Below are positions 41,257-50,205 of a DNA stretch of 64,000 nucleotides, one piece after another (positions within the stretch are counted from its first letter, which is position 1; each line of letters begins with the position of its first letter). Below the pieces are notes generated by a model. The model saw only the letters and a list, made by a program, of their open reading frames with translations, did no database searches and had not been told where the DNA came from. The stretch spans positions 186,001 to 250,000 of the forward strand of contig NZ_JBODSD010000001.1 of the NCBI RefSeq assembly GCF_050632745.1. The letters are read 5' to 3'. Made by a program: the position numbers and the translations under genes. Source of the stretch: Mumia sp050632745 (GTDB taxonomy: Bacteria > Actinomycetota > Actinomycetes > Propionibacteriales > Nocardioidaceae).

Positions 41257-43446
41257 TCAGGCGGCGGCGACCACCTCCCGACGGTCCGGCTCGCGCAGCC
41301 GGCCCAGTCGCTTGTCGAGCACGAGCAGTGCCGCCGGCAGCAGGACCAGCCGCACGATCGTGGCGTCGACCAGGATCGCGACCGAGAGCCCGATGCCCAT
41401 CTGCTTCATCTCGAGCATCGACAGCGTGGCGAACACGGCGAACACCGAGACCATCACCGCTGCGGCGCTCGTGACCACGCTCGCCGTCTCGCGGACGCCG
41501 TACTCGACCGCGAGCCGCGTCGACAGCCCGCGTCGCATCCCCTCACGGACCCTGCTCATCACGAACACGTGGTAGTCCATCGAGAGTCCGACGAGCACGA
41601 CGAAGCAGAACAACGGCACCCAGTCGACCAGGAACCCGGGTGAGGTGAAGTCCAGCAGCCCCTCGGCCCAGGTGTTCTGGAAGACCAGCGTCATCACGCC
41701 GAACGCCGCGCCGACCGACAGGAGGTTGAGCCCGGTCGTCAGCAGCGCGACCGTGCCGCTGCGGAACACGACGGCCATCATCACGAGCGTCAGCAGCAGC
41801 ACGAACCCGACGACGAGCGGCAGGGCGTCGCGCTGGGCGTCCTGCGCGTCCATCGTCTCGGCGACGTCGCCGCCGACCGCCCAGGTGACGCCGTCGACCG
41901 CGTCGAGTGCGTCCGAGACCGCGGTGTCGCGCAGCTCGGCGACCGCGTCCTCGTTGCCCGCGTCGCCCTCGTTGCCGACGGCGGTCAGTCGCAGGACGGA
42001 GGTCCGTCCGTCGTCGGACACCTCCACCGGGTTCGCGGCGGCGGCCAGTCCGTCGGACCGGGCCTGCGTGCCGAGCGCCTCGAGTGCGCGGGTCGCTGCG
42101 GCCGAGTCGCCGTCGGAGTCTGTGCGGGCGACGACCTCGATCGTCGGGCGCTCCTCCGGGAAGTGCTTCTGGACCTCCTGGAACGTCGAGACCGCGGGGA
42201 GGTCCTGCGGCAGCGTGTCGATCGTCCCCTGGTGCAGCGTCATGCCGAGCGCCGGCGCGGACAGGGCCACCAGGACGCCGAGGGAGAGTGCGAGCGACGT
42301 CTTGGGGTGCGCCAGCACGGGGCTGATCAGCCGCTTGCTGATGCCGCCGGTGCCGATCCGGCGGTTGAGCCGCCACAGTCCCGGGACGCGCGGCCGGTCG
42401 ACCCAGCGGCCGAGCTTCGCGAGCAGCGCCGGCAGGACGGTCACCGAGCCGACCATCGCGACGGCGACCACGAGCATCGCGCCGACGGCGAGACCGACGA
42501 AGACGGCGTCGCGGGTCAGCAGCAGACCCGACATCGCGACGATGACCGCGAGGCCGGCCACGACCACGGCACGTCCGGACGTCGCTGCGGCGATCTCGAT
42601 GGCGTCGATCGTGGTGGCACCCTTGCGACGCTCCTCCCGCTCACGCTTGAGGTAGAACAGCGAGTAGTCGACGCCGACCGCCATGCCGATCATGAGGATC
42701 ACGCTCGCCACCGTCCCCGAGTCGGGCACGAGCGCGGACACGACCGCGTACAGGCCCATCGCGGTCAGCACGCAGGAGAACGCCAGCGCCACCGGGATCA
42801 CGGCCGCGATCAGCGCGCCGAACGCGACGATCATGATGAGGAACGTGATCGGCAGGCTGCGTGACTCGCCCGAGCCGAGGTCCTCACCGACCCGCTCGTC
42901 GACCTGCGTGCCGATCGACTCGCCGCCGGTCTGAGCGACGTCGAGCTGCGGGTTCGCGTCCGCCACCTCGGCTGTGGAGTCCTGCAACGCCTCGACCGTG
43001 GCGTCGAGGTCGTCGACGCCCTTCTCCAAGGTGATCGGCACGAGCATCGCCGAGCCGTCCTCGGACCACACCGGTGCACCGACCGCGTCGACGTGCGCGA
43101 TCCCTTCGGCGCCGGCCCGCAGCGCCTCGTACGCCCCGCTGGCCGCGGCGCGGTCGAGTGCGAGGCCGTCGGCGGTGACGAGCACGACCTCGCTCGGCGC
43201 CTGCCCGAGACCGGCGTCGCGGATCATCTCGGCGGCCTGACCGGACTCGCCGACGCCGTAGTCGTCGTCGGACATCGACTGGGTGGGCACCACGGCCATG
43301 AGCGCCATCGCGCCGACGACGAGCGTGAGCCAGAGGGTGAGTGCTCGCCACGGGTGCGTCGCGCTCCAACGGGCGACGCGCACGACCGGCGAGCGGCGTA
43401 CGGGACGGGTGGCCCCGCTGCGCGGAGGTGCTGCGGTGGTAGTCAT
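41257..43446 (-). CDS. MMPL family RND transporter
   Basis: A 729-aa membrane protein with the RND-like double layout: TM1, an extracytoplasmic domain (about 50-185), a block of five TMs, a second domain (about 390-520) and a second block. The MMPL features include MAVGVDYSLFYLKREREER in the first block and GLSMDYHVFVMSRVREGM in the second, carrying the Asp-Tyr pairs of the proton relay. MMPL proteins export lipids or drugs. It is divergent from a NarL-type two-component system across 140 bp, the common arrangement for local control. Its 3' end faces the tmsAB side across a terminator. Confidence 0.92.
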   Translation of the reverse strand: MTTTAAPPRSGATRPVRRSPVVRVARWSATHPWRALTLWLTLVVGAMALMAVVPTQSMSDDDYGVGESGQAAEMIRDAGLGQAPSEVVLVTADGLALDRAAASGAYEALRAGAEGIAHVDAVGAPVWSEDGSAMLVPITLEKGVDDLDATVEALQDSTAEVADANPQLDVAQTGGESIGTQVDERVGEDLGSGESRSLPITFLIMIVAFGALIAAVIPVALAFSCVLTAMGLYAVVSALVPDSGTVASVILMIGMAVGVDYSLFYLKREREERRKGATTIDAIEIAAATSGRAVVVAGLAVIVAMSGLLLTRDAVFVGLAVGAMLVVAVAMVGSVTVLPALLAKLGRWVDRPRVPGLWRLNRRIGTGGISKRLISPVLAHPKTSLALSLGVLVALSAPALGMTLHQGTIDTLPQDLPAVSTFQEVQKHFPEERPTIEVVARTDSDGDSAAATRALEALGTQARSDGLAAAANPVEVSDDGRTSVLRLTAVGNEGDAGNEDAVAELRDTAVSDALDAVDGVTWAVGGDVAETMDAQDAQRDALPLVVGFVLLLTLVMMAVVFRSGTVALLTTGLNLLSVGAAFGVMTLVFQNTWAEGLLDFTSPGFLVDWVPLFCFVVLVGLSMDYHVFVMSRVREGMRRGLSTRLAVEYGVRETASVVTSAAAVMVSVFAVFATLSMLEMKQMGIGLSVAILVDATIVRLVLLPAALLVLDKRLGRLREPDRREVVAAA

Positions 43447-43586
43447 GGTGACCTCTCGGTTCGAGTGCGGTTAGCGACGTTCCCGACACTTCCGGCTCGC
43501 GCGTCCCCGATCACGGGTGCGAGGTCCCGAACCAAGGTGGTGCTAGGCCCACTGTCCGCGGCGTCGTGGCGACGCAGAGTGGGAGC

Positions 43587-44921
43587 ATGAGCACGACAGC
43601 GGACGCAGGAGTGACGATGACCTTGCCCACGGCGGCACCCGAGCCGTACGTCCCCGGACGACGGACGTCGCGGTTCGGGCTGACCGGGCTCGCGCTGGTG
43701 TACCTGGTCCTGGGGATCCCGACGCTCGTGACCCTGGTCGTCGTCACCGTGGCGATCCCGCTCGGCGTGCTCGGCATCGGGCTCGCCGTGCTGGCGGCGT
43801 TCGTGCCGTTCCTGCGGCAGCTGGCGAACGTGCACCGCTACTTCGCCAGCCAGGTGCTCCGCACGACGGTGCTCAGCCCCTACCACGACCGTGAGTCGAC
43901 CGGCGTGAAGGTCGTCGTCAGCGACTGGGCCCGCGACCCGGCGCGGTGGCGCGACCTCGGCTGGGCGTACGTGTCGGTGACGATCGGCTGGTTCTTGTCG
44001 TGGATCCCGATCGTCCTGCTGCTCGGGGTCGTCTGGTACCTCATCTTCCCCTTCATCTACGCGGTCACTCCCGACGGCGTGTTCGACATGAGCTGGTGGA
44101 TCGTCCAGGTCGACGACCAGGCGTCGTCGTTCTCGATGTGGGTGGCGGCTGCGGTGTGCCTGCTGGTCTGGTGGTTCCTGACGCCGCCGGTGAGCCGGCT
44201 GCGGGCACGGCTGGACCTGGCGCTGCTGTCCCCGACGCGCGCCGAGCTCGAGAAGCGCCTCGCCGAGGTGTCGGCGTCGCGGACCGAGACCATCGACCAC
44301 TCCGCCGCGGAGCTGCGCCGCATCGAGCGCGACCTCCACGACGGCGCCCAGGCGCGGCTCGTGTCCCTGGGGATGAGCCTCGGGCTCGCCGAGCAGCTCA
44401 TGCGGACGGACCCGGAGGCGGCTGCGCGGCTCATCGAGGAGGCACGCGCGACCACGACGTCGGCGCTGGGGGACCTGCGGTCGGTCGTGCGGGGGATCCA
44501 CCCGCCGGTGCTCGCCGACCGCGGTCTCGTGGGCGCCGCGCAGGCCCTCGCGCTCGACCTTGCGGTGCCGACGTCCTTCACCGCGGTCGTCCCCGGTCGC
44601 GCTCCGGAGCCGGTGGAGTCGGCGATGTACTTCGCGGTCGCGGAGGCGCTCGCGAACGTCGTCAAGCACGCGCACGCGAGCGCGGCGTCGGTGGACCTGG
44701 CGTACGACGGCGAGCGCCTGCGTGCCGTCGTCGCGGACAACGGCGACGGCGGCGCGGATCCCGCCGACGGCACCGGTCTTGCGGGGGTCGCTCGCCGACT
44801 GGCCGCCTTCGACGGCACGATGGTGGTCGAGAGTCCCGCAGGGGGACCGACCGTCGTGACCATGGAGCTGCCGTGCGCGTTGTCATCGCCGAAGACCTCG
44901 CCCTCCTCCGGGACGGGCTGA
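43587..44921 (+). CDS. NarL-type sensor histidine kinase
   Basis: A 444-aa membrane kinase. The N-terminal 200 residues contain four hydrophobic segments (near 33-52, 55-75, 125-162 and 185-200) resembling the sensor domain found in actinobacterial kinases next to transporters. The HisKA_3 motif is ELRRIERDLHDGAQARL with predicted phospho-His251, and the HATPase_c region has EALANVVKHAHA and the late GLAGVARRL. The start is ATG 43587. The last 49 nt overlap the response regulator gene. It probably senses an envelope-active compound and controls the divergent MMPL gene. Confidence 0.9.
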   Translation: MSTTADAGVTMTLPTAAPEPYVPGRRTSRFGLTGLALVYLVLGIPTLVTLVVVTVAIPLGVLGIGLAVLAAFVPFLRQLANVHRYFASQVLRTTVLSPYHDRESTGVKVVVSDWARDPARWRDLGWAYVSVTIGWFLSWIPIVLLLGVVWYLIFPFIYAVTPDGVFDMSWWIVQVDDQASSFSMWVAAAVCLLVWWFLTPPVSRLRARLDLALLSPTRAELEKRLAEVSASRTETIDHSAAELRRIERDLHDGAQARLVSLGMSLGLAEQLMRTDPEAAARLIEEARATTTSALGDLRSVVRGIHPPVLADRGLVGAAQALALDLAVPTSFTAVVPGRAPEPVESAMYFAVAEALANVVKHAHASAASVDLAYDGERLRAVVADNGDGGADPADGTGLAGVARRLAAFDGTMVVESPAGGPTVVTMELPCALSSPKTSPSSGTG

Positions 44922-45517
44922 CGCGCCTCCTCGAGGCGAACGACTTCACGGTGGTGGCGGCGGTCGACAACGCCCCGTCGCTGGCCAAGGCGTTGCGCGA
45001 GGTCGACGTCGACGTCGCGGTCGTGGACGTGCGGATGCCGCCCACCTTCACCGACGAGGGACTCCGCACCGCGATCGAGGCCCGTGCCGCGCGACCGGGG
45101 CTGCCGGTGCTCGTGCTCTCGCAGTACGTCGAGCAGCTCTACGCGCGCGAGCTGCTGTCGTCGGGCGAGGGCGCGGTGGGCTACCTGCTGAAGGACCGGG
45201 TCGCCGACGTCGAGAGGTTCGTCGACGCGGTGCGCCAGGTGGCGGCCGGCGGCACGGTCCTCGACCCGGAGGTGGTGTCGGTGCTGCTGTCGAAGGCAGC
45301 GGCGAACCGTCCGGTCGACCGGCTCACCGACCGTGAGCGGGAGGTGCTGGGGCTGATGGCGGAGGGGCGGTCGAACGCGGCGATCGCGGCACGGCTCTTC
45401 GTCACGGAGAAGGCGATCGCGAAGCACACCAACTCGATCTTCGCCAAGCTCGACCTGCCGGTCTCCGAGGACGACAACCGCCGTGTGCTCGCCGTGCTCG
45501 CCTACCTCCAGGACTGA
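44873..45517 (+). CDS. LuxR/NarL-type response regulator
   Basis: A 214-aa regulator. Receiver domain with Glu7-Asp8 pocket, phospho-acceptor Asp52 (VVDVRMPP) and Lys in YLLKDRV; the C-terminal LuxR helix-turn-helix is LTDREREVLGLMAEGRSN followed by FVTEKAIAKHTNSIFAKL. The GTG at 44873 lies inside the end of the kinase gene, giving a 49-nt overlap in another frame and tight coupling. Probable target: the MMPL promoter region 43447-43586. Confidence 0.93.
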   Translation: MRVVIAEDLALLRDGLTRLLEANDFTVVAAVDNAPSLAKALREVDVDVAVVDVRMPPTFTDEGLRTAIEARAARPGLPVLVLSQYVEQLYARELLSSGEGAVGYLLKDRVADVERFVDAVRQVAAGGTVLDPEVVSVLLSKAAANRPVDRLTDREREVLGLMAEGRSNAAIAARLFVTEKAIAKHTNSIFAKLDLPVSEDDNRRVLAVLAYLQD

Positions 45518-45601
45518 CCGCGAGCCACCGTCGGTGCGCTCGCGAGCCACCGGCGTACGTCTCGACGAGGCGCTTCCGCCGCGTTCGGGGACGATAGGCG
45601 C

Positions 45602-45925
45602 ATGAGCGGCGACACGCGCGCGTACTGGTTCATCCCCTACCGGATGCGAGAGCCCGAGCTGATCGAGGAGTGGCTCGAGGCGCAGGCGAAGCGGGGCTGG
45701 GTCGCGGAGCGGCTCGTCTGGCTGAGCGCGATCCGGATGGTGCTCCACCGTCGTGAGGACCGACCGACGTATCGCTACGCCATCGACCCGCGCACCTTCC
45801 CCGATGCGCGGGAGGACGCGCTGCTGACGTCAGCAGGGTGGGAGGACATCGGCCCGCTCGCCGGCAAGGACGTCTGGCGCGTGCCGTACGAGGGAGAGCG
45901 TCCGGACTTCCTGTACGGCGACTGA
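45602..45925 (+). CDS. DUF2812-like protein
   Basis: A 107-aa protein with the DUF2812 style pattern: aromatic start AYWFIPYRM, LIEEWLEAQAKRGWVAER, the strand TYRYAIDPRTF, and GWEDIGP. Classical DUF2812 genes sit next to PadR regulators; none is here and the membrane tail is absent. A GATAGG -10-like element (45593-45598) lies just before the ATG. The 22-bp gap to exonuclease III contains only a short GC inverted repeat. Function unknown. Confidence 0.65.
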   Translation: MSGDTRAYWFIPYRMREPELIEEWLEAQAKRGWVAERLVWLSAIRMVLHRREDRPTYRYAIDPRTFPDAREDALLTSAGWEDIGPLAGKDVWRVPYEGERPDFLYGD

Positions 45926-45947
45926 CGCCGACCCGTACGGCGGTGGG

Positions 45948-46736
45948 TCAGGCGATGTCGACGACGACCGGAGCGTGGTCCGAGGCGCCCTTGCCCTTGC
46001 GCTCCTCGCGGTCGATGGACGCGCCGGTGACGCGAGCGGCCAGGGCCGGGGAGCACAGCGCGAAGTCGATCCGCATGCCCTCGCGGCGTGGGAAGCGCAG
46101 CTGCGTGTAGTCCCAGTAGGTGTAGGTCCCGGGGCCGGGCGCGTGCGGGCGGACGACGTCGCTGTAGCCGGCGTCCTCGATCGCCGCGAACGCCTCGCGC
46201 TCGAGCTTGGAGACGTGCGTGCTGCCCTCGAACTTGGCCATGTCCCAGACGTCCTCGTCGTGGGGCGCGATGTTCCAGTCGCCGGTCAGCGCGATCTGCG
46301 CCTGCGGGTCGGCGGCGAGCCACCCCGCGGCGTCGTCGCGGAGCTGCTGCAGCCACTGCAGCTTGTAGAGGTAGTGCGGGTCGTCGAGCTTGCGGCCGTT
46401 GGGCACGTACAGCGACCAGATGCGTACGCCGCCGCAGACCGCCGAGATCGCGCGCGCCTCGGCGGCGGCCGGGTCGCCCCAGGTCGGCATGTCGGCGAAC
46501 CCGATCTGCACGTCGTCGAGGCCGACGCGCGAGATCACCGCGACCCCGTTCCACTGGGAGAGGCCGTGGTGCGCGACCTCGTAGCCCGCGGCGAGCAGCG
46601 GCAGCTCCGGGAACTGGTCGTCGCGGCACTTGGTCTCCTGGATCGCCAGCACGTCGACGTCGCTGCGCTCGAGCCACGCGGCGACGCGGTCGATGCGCGA
46701 ACGGATGGAGTTGACGTTCCAGGTGGCGATCCGCAT
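45948..46736 (-). CDS. xthA: Exodeoxyribonuclease III (AP endonuclease)
   Basis: A 262-aa Mg2+-dependent base-excision repair nuclease cutting at abasic sites and degrading 3' ends. The active-site set is complete: WNVNSIR, QETK (metal Glu), YVPNGRK (Tyr), GDWNIAPHDEDVW (Asp-Asn), RIDFALCSP and SDHAPV (catalytic Asp-His). Length is normal. The start is ATG 46736, divergent from the decarboxylase gene across 93 bp. Confidence 0.95.
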   Translation of the reverse strand: MRIATWNVNSIRSRIDRVAAWLERSDVDVLAIQETKCRDDQFPELPLLAAGYEVAHHGLSQWNGVAVISRVGLDDVQIGFADMPTWGDPAAAEARAISAVCGGVRIWSLYVPNGRKLDDPHYLYKLQWLQQLRDDAAGWLAADPQAQIALTGDWNIAPHDEDVWDMAKFEGSTHVSKLEREAFAAIEDAGYSDVVRPHAPGPGTYTYWDYTQLRFPRREGMRIDFALCSPALAARVTGASIDREERKGKGASDHAPVVVDIA

Positions 46737-46829
46737 GACACGAACGTACCCGCCGCCGGTGACGCACCCGAAGCGACCCGGGCAACGTAGTATTTGCCGC
46801 GAACACGCAACGGAGCGAAAGGATCTACG

Positions 46830-49148
46830 GTGAGCGAGCGGGCTGAGGGATCGATGACCGCCCGGACCCTCAAGGTCCTGGTCGTGGACGAGCGACCGCA
46901 GACGAGCACGGCCCACGAGGAGATGCTTCGTCGCGTGGTGCAGGAGCTCGAGCGGATCGACGTCCGGACCGAGTTCGCGCCCAGTCCCGACGACGCCGTG
47001 CTGCGCATCGCCTCCGACGCGTCGCTCTGCGCGGTGATCGCGGACGCGGGCGGCGACTCCGACCACCACGAGGCGCACGTCGACCCCAACCGCCTGAGCA
47101 CCTTCCTCGCCGGCGTCCGCGCGCGCAACAGCGACCTGCCGGTGTTCGTGATGACAGGGACACGCGGTGCCGACGCGCTCGAGACCTCCGTCCTGCGCGA
47201 GGTCGACCAGCTCATCTACCTCCTCGACGACACGCCCTCGTGGATCGCCGGCCGGATCCGCAACGCCGCCGAGCGCTACCGGCAGGACGTCCTGCCGCCG
47301 ATGTTCGGGGCGCTCGTCGCGTTCTCCCGCAAGCACGAGTATTCCTGGCACACCCCCGGCCACGAGGGCGGCGCCGCGTTCCTGCGCTCCCCGGCGGGAC
47401 GGGCGTTCTGGGAGTTCTTCGGCGAGCAGACCTTCCGCTCCGACCTCTCCGTCTCGGTCCACGAGCTCGGGTCGCTGCTCGACCACTCGGGCCCGATCGG
47501 CGAGGCCGAGCGGCGGGCGGCGACGATCTTCGGCGCCGACATGACGTACTTCGTCACCAACGGCACCTCCACGTCCAACCGCGTCCTGCACCAGGCCTCC
47601 GTCGTCGCCGGGGACGTGATGGTCCTCGACCGCAACGCCCACAAGTCGATCGAGCAGGCCGCGACGCTCACCCACGGCGTCCCGGTCTACCTCACGACGA
47701 CGCGCAACCACCTCGGCATCATCGGGCCCGTCCCGCCGAGCGAGCTCACCCGCGACGCGGTCGCGGCGAAGCTCGCCGCCTCGCCGCTGGTCGAGGACGC
47801 GAGCGTCCGACCGGTGATCGCGATGATCACGAACTCGACATACGACGGGCTGCTCTACCACGTGCCGACGGTGGAGCGGACGCTCGGCGAGCACATCGAC
47901 CGGCTCCACTTCGACGAGGCCTGGTACGGCTACGCCGCGTTCCACCCGATCTACGCGGAGCGGTTCGCGATGCACACCGGCGAGCGGGCGCCCGACGCTC
48001 CGACGACGTTCGCGACGCAGTCGACGCACAAGCTGCTCGCGGCGCTCTCCCAGGCGTCGTACCTGCACGTGCGCAACGGCCGGAACCCGGTCGAGCACGA
48101 CCTCTTCAACGAGGCGTACATGATGCACGCCTCGACCTCGCCGCTCTACTCGATCATCGCGTCCAACGACGTGTCCGCGGCGATGATGTCGGGCCGCGGC
48201 GGGCCGCTGCTGACGGGGATCTCGATCCAGGAGGCGGTGGCGTTCCGGCGTACGCTCGCCCGCGTCGCCGCCGAGACCCCGGAGGACGACTGGGCGCTGA
48301 CGCCGTGGCAGCCCGAGACCGTGACCCAGCCGGACGGGTCGAAGGTGCGGTTCGAGGACGCCGACGAGGAGTGGCTGTGCGGGTCCGCGGAGCCGTGGCT
48401 GCTGCGCGCGGGCGAGGACTGGCACGGGTTCGACCTGCCCGACCGCTACGCGATGCTCGACCCGATCAAGGTCACCGTCGTCACCCCCGGCGTACGGCCG
48501 GACGGCACGCTTGCCGACTTCGGCGTGCCTGCGCCGATCCTGTCGGCGTACCTCGAGGAGCAGGCGTCGATCGTCGTCGAGAAGACGCAGTCGTACTCCA
48601 TCCTGCTGCTGTTCTCGATCGGCGTGACCCGAGGCAAGTGGGGCTCGCTGGTCACGACCCTGATGTCGTTCAAGCGCGACCTCGACGCGAACCGGCCGCT
48701 GGAGCTGGTGCTGCCGGCGACGTACGCCTCCGACCCGCGCCGCTACGCCGGCATGGGGCTGCGCGACCTCGCCGAGGAGCAGCACGCGACGATCCGACGG
48801 ACGCGGATGCTGGCCCTGCAGCGGGAGGCGTTCGGGGCGCACCCCGAGCCCGTGATGACCCCGGCGCAGGCGTACGCGCACGTGGTCCGCGGCACGGTGG
48901 ACGCGGTGCCGCTCGACCGGCTCGCCGGACGGACGCTGGCCATCGGGCTCGTCCCGTACCCGCCAGGCATCCCGCTCGTGATGCCCGGTGAGTCGGCGGG
49001 GCCGGACGACGGACCGTTCCTCGCGTACCTGCGGGCGCTGGAGGAGTTCGACCAGCGCTTCCCCGGGTTCGAGCACGAGACCCACGGTGTCGAGGTCGTC
49101 GACGGCCGGTACGTCGCCCGCTGCGTCAGCGACGCGTCCGCGGGTTGA
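46830..49148 (+). CDS. Orn/Lys/Arg decarboxylase (aspartate-aminotransferase fold)
   Basis: A 772-aa PLP enzyme of the major-domain Orn/Lys/Arg decarboxylase class. The N-terminal wing domain (about 8-140) looks like a receiver fold (LKVLVVDERP). The PLP domain contains YSWHTPGHEGGAAF, FVTNGTSTSNRV, the strand LHFDEAWYGYAAFHP and the Schiff-base lysine in QSTHKLLAALSQ. The C-terminal domain (from about 600) is complete. It decarboxylates a basic amino acid to a polyamine or diamine; which one is not decidable. GTG 46830 follows AAAGGA; ATG 46854 is an alternative. A GGCAA-N8-TTGCC repeat spans the promoter (46781-46798). Confidence 0.9.
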   Translation: MSERAEGSMTARTLKVLVVDERPQTSTAHEEMLRRVVQELERIDVRTEFAPSPDDAVLRIASDASLCAVIADAGGDSDHHEAHVDPNRLSTFLAGVRARNSDLPVFVMTGTRGADALETSVLREVDQLIYLLDDTPSWIAGRIRNAAERYRQDVLPPMFGALVAFSRKHEYSWHTPGHEGGAAFLRSPAGRAFWEFFGEQTFRSDLSVSVHELGSLLDHSGPIGEAERRAATIFGADMTYFVTNGTSTSNRVLHQASVVAGDVMVLDRNAHKSIEQAATLTHGVPVYLTTTRNHLGIIGPVPPSELTRDAVAAKLAASPLVEDASVRPVIAMITNSTYDGLLYHVPTVERTLGEHIDRLHFDEAWYGYAAFHPIYAERFAMHTGERAPDAPTTFATQSTHKLLAALSQASYLHVRNGRNPVEHDLFNEAYMMHASTSPLYSIIASNDVSAAMMSGRGGPLLTGISIQEAVAFRRTLARVAAETPEDDWALTPWQPETVTQPDGSKVRFEDADEEWLCGSAEPWLLRAGEDWHGFDLPDRYAMLDPIKVTVVTPGVRPDGTLADFGVPAPILSAYLEEQASIVVEKTQSYSILLLFSIGVTRGKWGSLVTTLMSFKRDLDANRPLELVLPATYASDPRRYAGMGLRDLAEEQHATIRRTRMLALQREAFGAHPEPVMTPAQAYAHVVRGTVDAVPLDRLAGRTLAIGLVPYPPGIPLVMPGESAGPDDGPFLAYLRALEEFDQRFPGFEHETHGVEVVDGRYVARCVSDASAG

Positions 49149-49160
49149 GCGCGCCGTGCG

Positions 49161-49700
49161 TCACCGCTGAGCGCGCAGCGCGGCGTCCAGCGCGCTCATG
49201 AGCTGGGCGGTGCGGCCCGTGCCGCGCGGCGGCGGTGGGTAGCGGCGGAGGACCTCGACCAGGAGCGGGGTCGCTCGCTCACGAGCCTGCTCGACGGCCG
49301 CGGTCGCAGCATCCTCGTCGCCGTCGGCCTCGATCTCGGCGATGCGAGCCGCGTTCGCAGCGGCACGGAGGATGTGCCCGACCTGGTGGGCCTTGCTGAT
49401 CGGGTGGAGGTACGCGGCGGAGGCGGCGTCGCCGGCGGCCTGGGCGGCGAGGCGGGAGGGCTCCGTCGTCGCCTCGCTCGCAGCCCGGTGCGCGTCCATC
49501 GACGTGACGCGCTGCAGCCTTGTCCTGGCAGCGCCGTGGACGAACTCCCAGGCGGCGTCGAGGGCCGCACGGGGACGCGGATCGTCGGGCTGGGCGGTCT
49601 CGAACACCGGGAGCAGCGGGTCCGCGGTCTCCGCCACGAAGCGTGCGACGACCCGCAGCTCGTCGAAGGTCAGCTCGAAGTCGCCGTGCACGCTCGTCAC
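49161..49700 (-). CDS. Imm5-like putative immunity protein
   Basis: A 179-aa all-helical, alanine-rich protein. The pattern ELRVVARFVAETADPLLPVFE, then RPRAALDAAWEFVHG and AAQAAGDAASAAYLHPISKAHQVGHILRAAANAARI, resembles the Imm5-like putative immunity family, but no toxin gene is adjacent. It may be an orphan immunity gene or a housekeeping relative of that fold. The start is GTG 49700 by frame; other in-frame GTG codons exist. Confidence in function is low. Confidence 0.6.
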   Translation of the reverse strand: MTSVHGDFELTFDELRVVARFVAETADPLLPVFETAQPDDPRPRAALDAAWEFVHGAARTRLQRVTSMDAHRAASEATTEPSRLAAQAAGDAASAAYLHPISKAHQVGHILRAAANAARIAEIEADGDEDAATAAVEQARERATPLLVEVLRRYPPPPRGTGRTAQLMSALDAALRAQR

Positions 49701-49790
49701 CCGGCCGATCCTCTCCGAGAGGAGACACGCACGCCAACACGGGCTGTTTGAGCGAGCGCGGTGTCAGCACGGCCCGATAGCGTGAAGGGC

Positions 49791-50144
49791 ATGACTCTCA
49801 CCGTGGGCATGATCACCGTCGACAGTCTCGATGCGGTCGCACTCGGCCGGTGGTGGGCCGAGCAGGTGGGCGGCGAGGTGGTTCAGGAGAACGACGGGTG
49901 GTTCGTCGTCGTCGCCGTCCCGGGCGCTGCCTACCAGCTCGCGTTCCAGAAGGTCGAGCGCCCGACCCCCGGCAAGAACAAGGTCCACCTCGACCTCGTC
50001 GCCGAGGACCTCGACGCCGAGGTGGCGCGGCTGGAGAGCGCGGGAGCCGACCAGGTCGCGACCCAGACGATGGAGGACTTCCGGTGGGTGACGATGGCCG
50101 ACCCGGAGGGCAACTACTTCGACGTCGCGCAGGCGGAGGGCTGA
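49791..50144 (+). CDS. Glyoxalase/VOC superfamily protein
   Basis: A 117-aa VOC protein made of the usual paired beta-alpha-beta modules: VGMITVDSLDAVALGRWWAEQVGG with FVVVAVPG and YQLAFQKV, then NKVHLDLVAEDLDAEVARLESAGA and WVTMADPEGNYFDVAQ with the metal-site Glu region. Enzymatic role unknown; related proteins give bleomycin-type resistance or modify small molecules. A TAGCGT -10 element (49778-49783) and GAAGGG precede the ATG. Confidence 0.85.
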   Translation: MTLTVGMITVDSLDAVALGRWWAEQVGGEVVQENDGWFVVVAVPGAAYQLAFQKVERPTPGKNKVHLDLVAEDLDAEVARLESAGADQVATQTMEDFRWVTMADPEGNYFDVAQAEG

Positions 50145-50173
50145 GCGGTTGTCCGGCGGTCGAACCCCGGCTA

Positions 50174-50193
50174 AGGTAGGTACGTACCTACCT
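50174..50193. promoter_or_regulatory. 20-bp perfect palindrome, predicted vapBC operator
   Basis: AGGTAGGTAC is followed immediately by its exact reverse complement, a gapless 20-bp palindrome with internal TAGGTA/TACCTA repeats. It ends 12 bp before the antitoxin ATG and just before the ribosome binding site CGGAGGTGAGAG. Type II antitoxins autorepress through such palindromes. Confidence 0.85.
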
Positions 50194-50205
50194 CGGAGGT
50201 GAGAG

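Noticed and set aside
46781..46798. GGCAA-N8-TTGCC as a defined operator before the decarboxylase gene
   Set aside because: Arms are only 5 bp and overlap likely promoter sequence; noted in the gene entry but too weak to list as a site.
45948..49085. Very long minus-strand open frame extending exonuclease III to over 1000 codons
   Set aside because: The part beyond 46736 is antisense to the decarboxylase gene, is Arg/Val/Asp-rich with no domain, and exonuclease III has its normal length and start at 46736.
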